From: CAYVOV01 sp964453525
GTDB taxonomy: Bacteria; Chloroflexota; Dehalococcoidia; Dehalococcoidales; UBA2162
Reading direction: 5' to 3'
Assembly (NCBI GenBank): GCA_964453525.1
Contig: CAYVOV010000024.1
Coordinates: forward strand, 1-55,707
DNA: 55,707 bases
Part shown: positions 7,662 to 16,917 of the stretch, in pieces
Position numbering within the stretch: position 1 is the stretch's first letter
How the letters are laid out: every line of letters begins with the position of its first letter
Translations under genes and position numbers: made by a program
The notes under the pieces: generated by a model
Database searches by the model: none
Told to the model about the DNA's origin: nothing
What the model saw: the letters and a program-made list of their open reading frames with translations, nothing else

Positions 7662-8549
7662 ATGTCAGAAACAAAATACGATAAGCATATAATTCAAAAC
7701 CCTTTTTACAAGGCAAGTGAAGAATTCGGCGGGGCAACCATATTCAAGCACACCAATGATGATAACTCGGGAGTAATCTTTGAACATCACTGTATCGACA
7801 ATCTCAACTGGTCCATCAATGAAAGCCGTACTCATGATACGCACGAACTGTTTTGTTTCATCGGTGGAAATCCGGAAAATATCAGGGATTTAGGGGCGGA
7901 AGTTCGACTCTGCCTGGGTGATAACAATGAAGAACATACCATTACCGACGCCACAGTAGTCTCCATCCCGGCGGGATTGAAGCATGGCCCCATTGCTGTC
8001 AACAAGCTCTCCAGGCCCTTTATACTGCTCAGGATAATAAACACCAGGGAATATCAGGACAGGTTGAACGCAGAAGTCGAAGGGGAGGATGCCTTCAGGC
8101 TGAAGAGACTGATAGAAGGCAATGAGGTTACCAAGCATGGGAATAAATACTGGATGAATATGATTCGGGGGCCTCTTTACATAGACTACGAGCCGGGCTG
8201 GACCGGGACGTCAATATGGGCCCACCACAACGAATATAGAAGCGGTATAAGCCTTGGTTACCACTGCATAGTAACGCCCTACGATGTGCGGCGTACCCAC
8301 GCGCATGATTTCCATGAGAATCTCTGCTTCCTCTCAGGTGATCCGAAAAATATCAGGGAGCTGGGAGCGGAAGTCAGCGTGTGCCTCGGTGATGAGTTAG
8401 AAGAGCATAATTTCAATAAACCTGGGATTATCTCCATGCCGCCCGGTTTGAAACACTGCCCGATGCTCGTCAACAATATCACCAAGCCCGTCATTTTCCT
8501 GGAAGTCTCGGCGACAAAGGAATTTAAAGGTAAACCTGAGGATATGTAG
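7662..8549 (+). CDS. Bicupin-like protein with duplicated domain, 295 residues
   Basis: The protein is an internal duplication. The first half carries THDTHELFCFIGGNPENIRD and later VSIPAGLKHGP; the second half repeats THAHDFHENLCFLSGDPKNI and ISMPPGLKHCP. Each half has the His-x-His..Glu pattern and a later PxGLKH expected for a metal-binding cupin barrel, so two sites are likely. The start at 7662 is favoured by AAGGAG 6 bases upstream; the in-frame ATG at 7647 overlaps that site. The gene is monocistronic and followed by a clear terminator. The reaction is unknown; related proteins are annotated only as cupin-like, and a dioxygenase, isomerase or sensor role is possible. Confidence 0.75.
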   Translation: MSETKYDKHIIQNPFYKASEEFGGATIFKHTNDDNSGVIFEHHCIDNLNWSINESRTHDTHELFCFIGGNPENIRDLGAEVRLCLGDNNEEHTITDATVVSIPAGLKHGPIAVNKLSRPFILLRIINTREYQDRLNAEVEGEDAFRLKRLIEGNEVTKHGNKYWMNMIRGPLYIDYEPGWTGTSIWAHHNEYRSGISLGYHCIVTPYDVRRTHAHDFHENLCFLSGDPKNIRELGAEVSVCLGDELEEHNFNKPGIISMPPGLKHCPMLVNNITKPVIFLEVSATKEFKGKPEDM

Positions 8550-8595
8550 CCCTCGAACAAACGAGGAACGATTCAAGAACCTTGCAGACAAAAAA

Positions 8596-8624
8596 GGGGG
8601 AAGCTATTTAGCTTCCCCCTTTAT
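8596..8624 (+). terminator. Rho-independent terminator after the bicupin gene
   Basis: A perfect 10-bp stem GGGGGAAGCT / AGCTTCCCCC with loop ATTT is followed by TTTATT. It is preceded by an A-run, so it could also stop transcription from the other strand. Confidence 0.85.
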
Positions 8625-8625
8625 T

Positions 8626-8879
8626 AAAAATCATCGCACATCAGGCTACCACTGAATGAACATGGGGATGTCCGTCCAGCCATACATAAGCATGGTCGTT
8701 TAGGTTTTAACTTTCCAGACATTGATCTTAACCTCATCGTTTTCTGGATGCAAGACGATAGCAGAGGTTTAAAGAAGGTAGATAGCTTTGTTGTACTAAA
8801 TTTAGGCTCGAATCGTGTCTATTTTTAATTATCATATGGTGATATAATCTAGCTTACCTCTGCTGTAAGGAGGTGTGAA
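8626..8879. other. Intergenic stretch before the hydrolase
   Basis: About 250 bases without a convincing frame. A TATAAT at 8844-8849 with a poor -35 could be the hydrolase promoter, and AAGGAGGTG immediately precedes its ATG at 8880. Nothing else is recognised. Confidence 0.4.
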
Positions 8880-9700
8880 ATGCCTAAAGTCAAAGTAGGC
8901 GATATCAACATGTATTATGAGATACACGGTCAAGGCGAGCCGCTGATCTTTATCAACGGATGGAATATGTGCCAGGTTTTGTTTTACAAGCATGTTCCGG
9001 TATTTGCGCAGGAGTATCGCGTAATCACCTTCGATAACCGCGGGGCAGGTAAAAGCGACGCACCGGATGTTCCCTATTCTCTAGAAATGATGGCTGCAGA
9101 CCTTGCCGGGCTGCTGGACGTCATCGGGATTAAAGAAGCTCATTTTTTAGGGCATTCCATGGGGGCACGGATAGCGGAAGAAATGGCTTTAAGCTTTCCT
9201 GAAAGGGTTAGTAACCTTATCCTCGCAGGTCCCGTCACCTGGAGTTCAGAAGTCCCCTGGAAATCAGAGCCGGCAACAGTGGAGGAAATAAGACGCTGGG
9301 AAGCACTAACGCTAGAAGAAAAGACATGGGCTTTTCTTAGCAGGCGTGTAAATGATGAATTCATTCAGAAAAACTACGAGTTTGCCGAAAAGTTGGTTAA
9401 AATAATCATGGAAGGCTACGGCCTTCCGCACGCTCATAAGTGGCATTCGCATGCGTCCGAATCATACGATAACTACAAACGCCTCCCGGAAATCAAAGCT
9501 CCAACCCTCATTTTGTGGCAGGAGGTGCAGATAAGACGGTGCCGCTGGATAATATACTTATCCTGAAAGAAAGAATCCCTGGAGCGGAACTAGCCGTCCT
9601 GGATAAAGTGAGACATTTCATGATGTGGGAAAGTTTTGAGGAGTCCAATCGGATAATGCTGGACTTCCTCAGGCGTCATAGCAAAATAGACAATAAATAG
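8880..9700 (+). pseudogene. Alpha/beta hydrolase with a single-base frameshift
   Basis: A full-length alpha/beta-hydrolase (about 270 codons) split over two frames. Frame one runs from 8880 to a stop at 9566 and contains the oxyanion-region NGW, the DNRGAGKSD strand and the nucleophile elbow GHSMG. Near 9517 it leaves the family pattern after PTLILW. A -1 frame continues as GGADKTVPL (catalytic Asp) and VRHFMMWE (catalytic His) to 9700. One lost G in TGG-GCA would explain it. The complete catalytic triad is therefore present but divided. A sequencing or assembly error is as likely as a true mutation. Family members include esterases, lactonases and dehalogenases; the substrate cannot be told. 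Confidence 0.82.
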
Positions 9701-9871
9701 AAGAATTGATAGTAACGGAGGGATTCAGACCATCGACTGTGAGATTATGAATTACTTGTTTTACCTCGGTAGGCATATATTAGGATGTTGGTACGCATTT
9801 AGTGGTATGGTAGTGATTCCCTTCAACCTGAAGCTTAGATAACAAAATGGACAATTATTATGTGTCAGTGG
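9701..9871. other. Short gap between convergent genes
   Basis: This 170-base gap lies between the hydrolase (plus) and the methyltransferase (minus). No gene, strong hairpin or repeat is visible. Confidence 0.3.
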
Positions 9872-11152
9872 CTATTCCCAGTCCAAGACGAGTTGGGTCC
9901 ATCTCTTGCGTATAACAAACTCATTGGTTGATGGGACATAATCGGCGTTCTCCGGATAAGCCTTTATGTGAAGCCCGTTGCTGGAAGGACGCCCGGCTGC
10001 ATCCCAGACTCTGACCTGCTCGACAAGGTGCCCGGCAAGTCCGGTTCCTGATCCAAAACTCCGAACAAACAGCTCGAAAGTTTGAGAAACGTCCGGCTGT
10101 TCTGTAGAAGAATCCTGCCCGGGAGGGCGGACAAATACACAAAGCTCCTCATCCCCTAATAAGCCGATAGTCCAGCATCTCTTCCATTCCCCCCGGTATT
10201 CCATGAAACAAGGTATAAGGCCCTTCTCTGCCGGTTGACCCTCTGACTGTAGAAGACACAAACCTGGCTCTCGTAAACTCAGCCAGAGAGCCAGGCCTCC
10301 AAAAACAACCTCGGGAGGACTTGCGTATACACCAGTCGGCTGCTCTTCACCTGGGCTGGAAAGTAGACTATAAGCTACATTCCCATTTACCTTGCCACCA
10401 TCATTAATTGAGATACTCAGTCCGGGTTCCGAACCGAGAGTGCTCGAGTCTTGTGTCTTTGAGAAAGCACCCCTGAGGGTCATAAACCCGCAATCTTTGA
10501 CTGAGACACTCTCTAGGTGGCCATCTATCTGATCAAAAGCAACTGATTTTTGAATGCCCTCTTTTATCTCTAGGGGTAGCAACAGCCGCCCACCAGGTTT
10601 CAATTGCTTCCACCAGGCGGGGACGATATCCCAGGCTCCTACTGTCAGAACTATCCTGTCATAAGGAGCACAATTGGCGTATCCTAGACCCCCGTCACCG
10701 CAAACTACTTTCACTCTATCCAAACCTGCCGACACTAGATGCTCTCGTGCACTTTCAACCAGGTCTTCATCAATGTCTACTGTTACTACTAGCCCTGAAT
10801 CGCCCACCAGGTGCCCCATCAGCCCCGCATTGTAGCCCGTTCCCGTACCTATCTCCAAGACGCGGAGCCCCGGTTGCAGGTGAAGCTGCTCTAACATTAT
10901 CGCCATAATGGCGGGTTGTGAGGACGAACTTACAATTTTCCCGTCCGTTCGCTTGGTAAGAATTGCATCGTCACTATACACTCTTTCAAGAGCGACACCT
11001 GGCAAGAACAAGTGGCGTGAGATAACTCTGAAGGCTTCCTCGACATTAGGGGACTGAATGCAGCCCAGACTTAGTAGTTTTTCAACAAGGGCCCTATGGA
11101 GGCCAGCGATTCCATTGGCATCTGAAAGACTATACATCAGTGATACTCGCAA
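9872..11152 (-). CDS. Long PCMT-type methyltransferase (FxLD-system-like)
   Basis: A 426-residue protein whose first 220 residues form a class I SAM-dependent methyltransferase of the protein-L-isoaspartate O-methyltransferase family. The SAM-binding motif I is LEIGTGTGYNAG (near 100), preceded by the SSSQPAIMAIMLEQL segment typical of PCMTs. The last 200 residues form a second domain, as in the longer FxLD/FxLM-system methyltransferases rather than the 210-residue repair enzyme. So it may modify a peptide or secondary metabolite instead of repairing isoaspartate. I see no precursor peptide gene next to it. It is monocistronic. Start at 11152 taken from the frame; GTG and ATG alternatives nearby are possible. 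Confidence 0.78.
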   Translation of the reverse strand: MRVSLMYSLSDANGIAGLHRALVEKLLSLGCIQSPNVEEAFRVISRHLFLPGVALERVYSDDAILTKRTDGKIVSSSSQPAIMAIMLEQLHLQPGLRVLEIGTGTGYNAGLMGHLVGDSGLVVTVDIDEDLVESAREHLVSAGLDRVKVVCGDGGLGYANCAPYDRIVLTVGAWDIVPAWWKQLKPGGRLLLPLEIKEGIQKSVAFDQIDGHLESVSVKDCGFMTLRGAFSKTQDSSTLGSEPGLSISINDGGKVNGNVAYSLLSSPGEEQPTGVYASPPEVVFGGLALWLSLREPGLCLLQSEGQPAEKGLIPCFMEYRGEWKRCWTIGLLGDEELCVFVRPPGQDSSTEQPDVSQTFELFVRSFGSGTGLAGHLVEQVRVWDAAGRPSSNGLHIKAYPENADYVPSTNEFVIRKRWTQLVLDWE

Positions 11153-11329
11153 CTATCCATTTCAATTGGTTAGTACCTGAGTTTAGTACGCTATTATGGG
11201 CCTGTCAAAACAGATAAATATATAAAATCTAGGGTGTTGCATTGCTTAACAAGACGCCCTTTTGTTTAGGAGGTGATTGCAGCTGCTCTTAATTCAGAGA
11301 AATTAGCATTATTTTTCAGCTAGAAATTA

Positions 11330-12105
11330 TTGAATAAGTCGGTTAAATTCATACGGATTTTCAATCCGGGCGGCAATACGTTATTTTCTCTCACAGGCAT
11401 GACCGCGGCATACCTGGCAGCCTTACTCATCATGCCCGGAATCATGGCTCTGTTCGTGGGGCCGGGGTATTTCGACCCTTTGAGGCTGCTTATAATATTG
11501 GGGGAGGTTGTACTACTCCCGATTGTACTTTCCCGAATTTTGCTGGCTCTTAAACTGGTTGAGTGTGTCAGGCCATGGCGGGGGACGGTTACCAACTGGA
11601 GTTTCTTTATTGTCCTGTTCGCCATCGTGGGATTGAACCGCCAGGCCTTCTTCAGCGAGTTCAATACTTTAATTAAAATCCTTTTACTTAATCATGGTTG
11701 TACAGGCAACAATGAATATCAATATTTCTTTTGCCGCTATGGTTTCCTTCGGCTTCGCTCAGGACAGGCTAAGTGCTCACCATGAGCGGCACGCATTCCC
11801 ACTCACCCTGAGCTTGTCGAAGGGTCTCCAACTAAGATTGAGAAGAACCATTAAAATCATTGTAATTGCTGTCATCACATCATTCGTTCTTGGTTTTACT
11901 TTAGACCTGGGTACCAGAGCGCTGTGGATAAACCGGGAGACTGGCATCAGCATGATACTGATGGGGACGACAAAGAACTACGGACTTGCCAGTGGCATTC
12001 TGCTCACCCTGTGGGGAGCGAGTCGCCTTGCCAGCTTCCGTGTGTACAGTATTCGGTGTTTTACACATCGTTTGGCTGGGGTTTCGATTTCGCAAGAAAG
12101 CGTAG
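11330..12105 (+). pseudogene. Bile acid:Na+ symporter (BASS)-like gene, broken by a repeat
   Basis: Codons from 11330 to about 11680 give four hydrophobic helices (GMTAAYLAALLIMPGIMAL onward) like the middle of a BASS-family transporter. The frame is then interrupted by a 165-bp dispersed repeat (11681-11845). After it, from about 11850, the family resumes: IKIIVIAVITSFVLGFTL and the conserved block GISMILMGTTKNYGLASGI. A second frameshift near 12016 is needed to read the last helix (LPASVCTVFGVLHIVWLGF) to a TAG at 12103-12105. The first third of the usual 300-residue protein is missing. Two lesions plus truncation make this a dead gene. Confidence 0.75.
11681..11845. repeat. Family C dispersed repeat inside the symporter pseudogene
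   Basis: Begins CTTTTACTTAATCATGGTTG and ends near ACTAAGATTGAGAAG, with CACCCTGAGCTTGTCGAAGG in the middle. A close copy lies at 27236-27376; the present copy has about 25 extra bases in the centre. It splits the transporter reading frame, showing that this unit can insert into genes. Confidence 0.85.
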
Positions 12106-12112
12106 AATTCGG

Positions 12113-12961
12113 CTACTTCACAACCAGTTCGGCGAAGGAGGACGGGTAATATTTGCCCTGGCTGACGTATCTTATGCCGCTGATGAGGTCTGAACTGGCG
12201 GCTTTCTTCGGAATAAACCCGTAAGCTCCGGACTGCTTGGCGACAATCATATTCTCTTCCTCGTCATACTGGGTTAGAATCAGGACCTTTGTCTCCGGGC
12301 ATTCTTTACTTATCAGTTTTGTCGCCTCGATGCCGCTCATCACCGGCATGACGATGTCAACCAGCGCTACATGGGGCACAAGCCGTAACGCTTTGTCAAA
12401 GGCATCCTGCCCGTTTACAGCCTCGCTGACCACCTCCATATCTTTCTGCAGACCGATAACCGCGGAAATCCCGGTACGAATCATTGTGTGGTCATCCACA
12501 ACAAGAATTCTGATTGTTTTTGTAGTTGCGTCAAGCAAGGCCTGAATCCTCGGGATAAGTGACGCCGGTTCGATAGGTTTGTACAGGTATTCGTCACCGT
12601 CCACCTGGATACCCTCAAATCTTCTCCAACCCCTGATTGTCCGTTCCTCGTACCGGGCGTCGATTACAAGCAGCGGTATGTCTTTATATCTGGGATGTTG
12701 TTCCAGCCACTTGTACATGGAGAATGCCTGTCCGGCCGGAGCCATCGTGCCCAGCACCACTAGGTCGGGTTCGGCTGCCATCATATCCTGGGCAAGCGAC
12801 TTGTTAAAGGCGCTCATCACCTGATAGCCTTTGGCTGTCATAGTCCGCTGGCAAGCCTCTACAAAGTCAGGTTCATCATCAATAATGAGTATTTTCTCTT
12901 TCTTTTTACTCTCCTTACTAACCTTGGATTTTGCTGTCTTTTCTGTCTTCTCTTTTTCCAT
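12113..12961 (-). CDS. Double-receiver response regulator without output domain
   Basis: From ATG 12961 (GGAGGGG upstream, chosen over a frame extension to 13087 that runs back into metF) the 282-residue product has a Lys-rich leader and two receiver domains. Receiver 1 (about 24-145) has the acidic pair but Gly71 where the phosphorylated Asp should be, while keeping the KP motif (Lys128). Receiver 2 (about 150-282) is NarL-like with DD at 156-157, phospho-acceptor Asp202 and a KK motif, but the protein ends where the LuxR-type HTH should begin. So it probably works by protein contact, not DNA binding. It is the last gene of the metV-metF cluster, 67 bases after metF, and may read signals from the nearby histidine kinase. 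Confidence 0.82.
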   Translation of the reverse strand: MEKEKTEKTAKSKVSKESKKKEKILIIDDEPDFVEACQRTMTAKGYQVMSAFNKSLAQDMMAAEPDLVVLGTMAPAGQAFSMYKWLEQHPRYKDIPLLVIDARYEERTIRGWRRFEGIQVDGDEYLYKPIEPASLIPRIQALLDATTKTIRILVVDDHTMIRTGISAVIGLQKDMEVVSEAVNGQDAFDKALRLVPHVALVDIVMPVMSGIEATKLISKECPETKVLILTQYDEEENMIVAKQSGAYGFIPKKAASSDLISGIRYVSQGKYYPSSFAELVVK

Positions 12962-13028
12962 TTTGCTTCCCCTCCTTTTGCTGAATTCACCGGGCGGCTC
13001 GCCATTAGCTGCGCCTCTCTGAAGCGTT

Positions 13029-13931
13029 TCAGGAGGCAACGTCCGCCAGTTCAGCCGCTTCCAGGATATCCGGGACAATGCTTTCATTGCCGACAGCCAT
13101 AATATGCACGCCGTGACACAGATTTTCTCCCTTTATTGTCCTGATGAACCTGGCAGCAATTTCAATTCCTTTTTGAAGACCTTTGCCCTTCTCCACGGTT
13201 TCCAGTTCGTCAATGATAGCCTGAGAAATGATTATTCCGGGGACATTACTATTCATATACTTTGCCATCCTTGCCGAGACGAGCACGATAATGCCGGCCA
13301 GGATTTTTACATCGAACTGGGAGGCATACTGCATGAACCGGCGCAGGCTTGAAAGGTCGAATATACCCTGGGTCTGGAAAAACCGCGCCCCGGCGGCAAC
13401 TTTTTTATCGAATTTGATAAGCTGCGGCTCGATGAAGTCCGCTTCTGGATGAACCGATGCACCGGCATAGAAAGCTGGTACGCCCTTCAGTTCATTTCCT
13501 GCCGTGTCTGTACCCGATTCAAGAGTTTTTATTATATGAAGCAGTTGTACTGAATCGGCATCAAAGACAGGCTTCGCTTCCTTATGGTCGCCCACATCGA
13601 TGGAGTCTCCGGTAAGGCAGAGCACATTGACGATACCCCTGGAGTAGGCGAAAAGGAGGTCGGCCTGGAGAGCCAGGCGGTTGCGGTCACGGCAGGTCAC
13701 CTGAAAGATAGGCTCGCCGCCATTCTCTTTTACCAGCAGACAGCCGCCAATGGAAGGATAACGCATTACCGAACTCTGGTGGTCGGTGACGTTTATGGCA
13801 TCGACCTTATTTTTCAATAATTCAACGTGGTGAACAATCTCGGTAACATCGGCTCCCTTGGGAGGACCGATTTCCGTGGTCACAACAAACTCACCTGAAT
13901 TCAGCTTTTCTTCAAATAAAGAATCAGCCAT
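13029..13931 (-). CDS. metF: Methylenetetrahydrofolate reductase
   Basis: A 300-residue MTHFR-family TIM barrel which reduces 5,10-methylene-THF to 5-methyl-THF, using FAD. The N-terminal TTEIGPPKG carries the family's Glu, and INVTDHQSS and CLTGDS are the expected barrel strands. The ATG at 13931 overlaps the metV stop (ATGGCTGA), which points to translational coupling; a GTG 9 bases upstream is an alternative. In acetogens MetF works in complex with MetV, and the same is likely here because metV and the FAD/iron-sulfur fusion lie directly upstream. It feeds methyl groups to, or takes them from, the methyl branch of the Wood-Ljungdahl pathway. Confidence 0.9.
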   Translation of the reverse strand: MADSLFEEKLNSGEFVVTTEIGPPKGADVTEIVHHVELLKNKVDAINVTDHQSSVMRYPSIGGCLLVKENGGEPIFQVTCRDRNRLALQADLLFAYSRGIVNVLCLTGDSIDVGDHKEAKPVFDADSVQLLHIIKTLESGTDTAGNELKGVPAFYAGASVHPEADFIEPQLIKFDKKVAAGARFFQTQGIFDLSSLRRFMQYASQFDVKILAGIIVLVSARMAKYMNSNVPGIIISQAIIDELETVEKGKGLQKGIEIAARFIRTIKGENLCHGVHIMAVGNESIVPDILEAAELADVAS

Positions 13932-14607
13932 CGTTAGCACCTACCTCGATACTGACTTTACTTGTAATCCTTTTAGGCCTGGGAATGGCGCGAAAGTTTC
14001 TCAGTGGGTAGTACCGGCGCATTTTTTCAAGTTGCTGCAGCCTTTCAAGTCGTCTATAGATTAATGCCCAGGCGCAGTCGATTTCTTTATTAGCCTCGCA
14101 CTTATCATTTTTCATACCGGCACATGGACCATTCAGGATACCTTTCGTGCACCTTGTAATCGGGCAGATACCGCCGGTATCGTCCAACCGGCATTCACCG
14201 CAGGCGGCACACCGCTCATCCCAGATTCCAGATTCCTTTGTCATGCCCATAAAAGAAGTATTGACCCCGGGCAGCACCGGTATATCAGGGAGCCGTTCAG
14301 CGATAGCCTGTACTCCGATTCCGCAGCCCAGAGAAAGGACCGCATCTACGTCGGTGACCCTATCGGTAAGCAGGTCGAGGAATTCCGGGTCGCACTGCCT
14401 CTTCAGCGTGTATTCGGAGAAAGTGTGAGGTTCATCTCCACTCTTTGCCTGTGCCAAGCGTAACGCATTGTGGAGAAAGGAGACTTCGCGCTCACCACCG
14501 GCGTCACAGACCGTCACGCAGGTGCCGCATCCCACAATTAGTACCTTCTCATAAGGGGCAATCATTCTCCGTATTTCATCCAAAGGTTTTTGCTCTGCGA
14601 TTATCAA
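13924..14607 (-). CDS. metV: MetV-like zinc/iron-sulfur partner of MTHFR
   Basis: A 227-residue protein of the MTHFR C-terminal (MetV) family. Cys clusters are visible: GCGTCVTVC near 26-34, SLGCG near 93, then CAACGEC, GGICPITRC, NGPCAGM and DKCEA. The dense cysteines bind metal or Fe-S clusters, which in known MetFV enzymes carry electrons to the MetF flavin. Translation appears to start at TTG 14607 with GGAGGG upstream, the TTG overlapping the TGA of the preceding gene; the end overlaps metF. Tight overlaps on both sides mark a coordinated operon. Confidence 0.85.
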   Translation of the reverse strand: MIIAEQKPLDEIRRMIAPYEKVLIVGCGTCVTVCDAGGEREVSFLHNALRLAQAKSGDEPHTFSEYTLKRQCDPEFLDLLTDRVTDVDAVLSLGCGIGVQAIAERLPDIPVLPGVNTSFMGMTKESGIWDERCAACGECRLDDTGGICPITRCTKGILNGPCAGMKNDKCEANKEIDCAWALIYRRLERLQQLEKMRRYYPLRNFRAIPRPKRITSKVSIEVGANDG

Positions 14608-16724
14608 TCTCTGCCCTCCTGGTTTATTAATGACGCCAGATAGAAACCACCAATTCTGTCAAAGACCTGGTTCACCTCTTGAACCGCGTCTTCACCGGTA
14701 ATACCGGATGCGAATATCTGAAGGCGCTCCGGCTCGATGCCTACAGTTCCCAGTACTTTCTGTACCTTCTGAACGCGCTGCTTTATCCAGGATAAAGTGT
14801 TTTCTCTGGCACACTGCTCACCGCACCCGGCAATGAAAACACCCTCAGCCCCCATTTCAAAGGCGTGCAGCAGGTGTCCAGCCTCAACCTTGGCGATGCA
14901 GAGAACAGGGATAATCCAGACACCAGCCTTTGCCCCCCGCCAGAGGCTGCCCAGTGTACCGGTACCAAAGAGTCCGTACTGGCAACAGAAGCCCACGATT
15001 AGTGGCTTGCTCTTCGCCTCTGCCGCCGACCTGAAGACGTGGTCAAGTTCCTCGGTTATATGTCGCAGGTCGCGGGGATTCCTCAGAATTATTGCTTTCG
15101 CCGGACACTCGTCAACACATATTCCACAGGCCTGGCACTGGTCTGGGGGCAGCCTGATTGTACCGGTGTCATCCAGACGGGGCACGTGGTAAGGACACGC
15201 TCTCAAACAGGTGAGACAGGTGGCACACTTGTCCTGAAATAGAATCTCGGCGCCGATGCCGCATCGCATACATCTTCTGGCTTCGTTAATAGCATCTTCC
15301 CATCCATATCCCAGCTCTACCGGCTCGAAGTCCTTTGCTCTGGCTTCGGCAGGAAGAATCGGTGGCTCGATTCTTCCGATTTTACGTATCATTTCTATTG
15401 TTTCAGGCAGCAGGTCGCCCTTGAGCAGTTCCCTCTCTTCTTTACCGGCTAGGGGGTATCTGTGCTGGAGGTAATCGTCAATGCGAGAGGCTGCCGTTCT
15501 GCCGGCTGCCAGTGCCTCGGTTACAGTTGCTGGTCCGGTTACGGCGTCTCCCCCGGCGAAAACCCCGGCCCTGTTGGTGGTGAGTGTAATCGGGTCAACC
15601 TGGATGGTACTCCCCCTGCCGGTACGTACCCTGAAGTCACCCGGCGCTTGAGGTGCCTGACCGGTGGCAATGATTAAAGTATCGAACTTATACACACGTT
15701 CGCTGTCTTTTACTGGCACCGGCCTTCGCCGGCCGCTTTCATCCGGTTCTTCAAGCTTCATCTTCACGCAGGTTAAATTCAGCCGCCCGTTTTCTCTATC
15801 TATCCTGGTGGGAGTAATAAGATATCGAATCTTTATCCTCTCTTCGAGTGCCTGTTCCACTTCCGCGGGGTCTGCCGGCATCTCCGCCCGACTGCGCCGG
15901 TAGAGGATATTCACTCTTTTTGCTCCCAGCCGGGCTGCGGTGCGGGCGGCATCGATGGCGACATTCCCTCCGCCCACCACGGCAACCTTTTCACCGATTG
16001 AAGGTTTAAGTCCCAGATTCACTTCGCGGAGAAAGGTAGCCCCGTCAATTACCCCCGGGCTCTCTTCTCCTTCGATTCCCATTCGCAGACTCTGGTGGGC
16101 GCCGATGGTAATGAAGATAGCCTTGTAGCCCAGCTCAAATAGCAGGTCGAGAGAGACCACCCGCGTATCTGTCCTGATTTCTACCCCTATCCGGTTGAGC
16201 CTGTAGACCTCGGTATCGAGCACATCACGGGGAAGGCGGTACTGGGGAATGCCTACCCGGAGCATACCGCCCACCTCGGTGTGAGCCTCGAAAACGGTTA
16301 CCGGATAGCCCAGCTTTCTCAGATAGTAGGCACAGGCAAGTCCGGCCGGACCGGAGCCTACAACGGCGACCTTCTCTGCGTACTTTGTTTCGGCTTCAGC
16401 CTGCACCATCCTGTCGCCGCCGAACTCCACGGCGAATCTTTTTAATGCCCGGATTGCAATCGGCTTATCTACCTGAGAGCGGCGGCAGGCTTCCTCGCAG
16501 GGGTGAGTACATACATAGGCGCAAATCGAAGGGAAAGGATTACCGCTCCTGATGACTTGTAACGCCTCCATTACCCTTCCCTGGGCAACCAGGTCAACAT
16601 ATTCGCGGATGTCCATATGCAGAGGACAGGCTGCCTGGCACGGCGGCATCAGGCTGTGATCGGGACGCTTCTCCACACGGGTGACATACCTTTTTTGCCT
16701 CTCATTATTTGCTGACGAATCCAT
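14604..16724 (-). CDS. FAD/NAD(P)H oxidoreductase fused to ferredoxin and MvhD domains
   Basis: A 706-residue fusion, numbered from the TTG one codon upstream. Order: GltD-type Fe-S entry domain with Cys30, Cys34, Cys69, Cys73, Cys77 and Cys81; FAD Rossmann motif VVGSGPAGLACAYY near 122-135; NAD(P) motif VVGGGNVAIDAA near 250-261; two ferredoxin motifs CATCLTCLRACP (501-512) and CQACGICVDECP (531-542), with CMRCG just before; and a C-terminal MvhD/FrhD-type [2Fe-2S] domain from 575 with FCC, VLC and GCGEQC. The parts resemble HdrA and MvhD joined in one chain. Given metV and metF directly downstream, it probably passes electrons between NAD(P)H, ferredoxin and MetFV, possibly by flavin bifurcation (inferred). 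ATG at 16724 follows GAGGTGG. Confidence 0.85.
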   Translation of the reverse strand: MDSSANNERQKRYVTRVEKRPDHSLMPPCQAACPLHMDIREYVDLVAQGRVMEALQVIRSGNPFPSICAYVCTHPCEEACRRSQVDKPIAIRALKRFAVEFGGDRMVQAEAETKYAEKVAVVGSGPAGLACAYYLRKLGYPVTVFEAHTEVGGMLRVGIPQYRLPRDVLDTEVYRLNRIGVEIRTDTRVVSLDLLFELGYKAIFITIGAHQSLRMGIEGEESPGVIDGATFLREVNLGLKPSIGEKVAVVGGGNVAIDAARTAARLGAKRVNILYRRSRAEMPADPAEVEQALEERIKIRYLITPTRIDRENGRLNLTCVKMKLEEPDESGRRRPVPVKDSERVYKFDTLIIATGQAPQAPGDFRVRTGRGSTIQVDPITLTTNRAGVFAGGDAVTGPATVTEALAAGRTAASRIDDYLQHRYPLAGKEERELLKGDLLPETIEMIRKIGRIEPPILPAEARAKDFEPVELGYGWEDAINEARRCMRCGIGAEILFQDKCATCLTCLRACPYHVPRLDDTGTIRLPPDQCQACGICVDECPAKAIILRNPRDLRHITEELDHVFRSAAEAKSKPLIVGFCCQYGLFGTGTLGSLWRGAKAGVWIIPVLCIAKVEAGHLLHAFEMGAEGVFIAGCGEQCARENTLSWIKQRVQKVQKVLGTVGIEPERLQIFASGITGEDAVQEVNQVFDRIGGFYLASLINQEGRD

Positions 16725-16917
16725 CAAACCACCTCTGATTGATAATTAACGCCAGATTAATGATATTTAATGATAGCCGACTGTTGATATGAGGCAATAG
16801 GAATTCCACCGGAGAAGAAGCGGATTTATCAATGGAATAGTTACTAGGGAAACACCCTGAATTCTGGTTAGAATAAGTACCGGTTTATTAGAAGTTTGGG
16901 AGCGGCGCTTTATTTTA

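Noticed and set aside
7477..7737. 86-codon frame on the minus strand
   Set aside because: It overlaps the start of the bicupin gene, has no family pattern and no ribosome site; a shadow frame.
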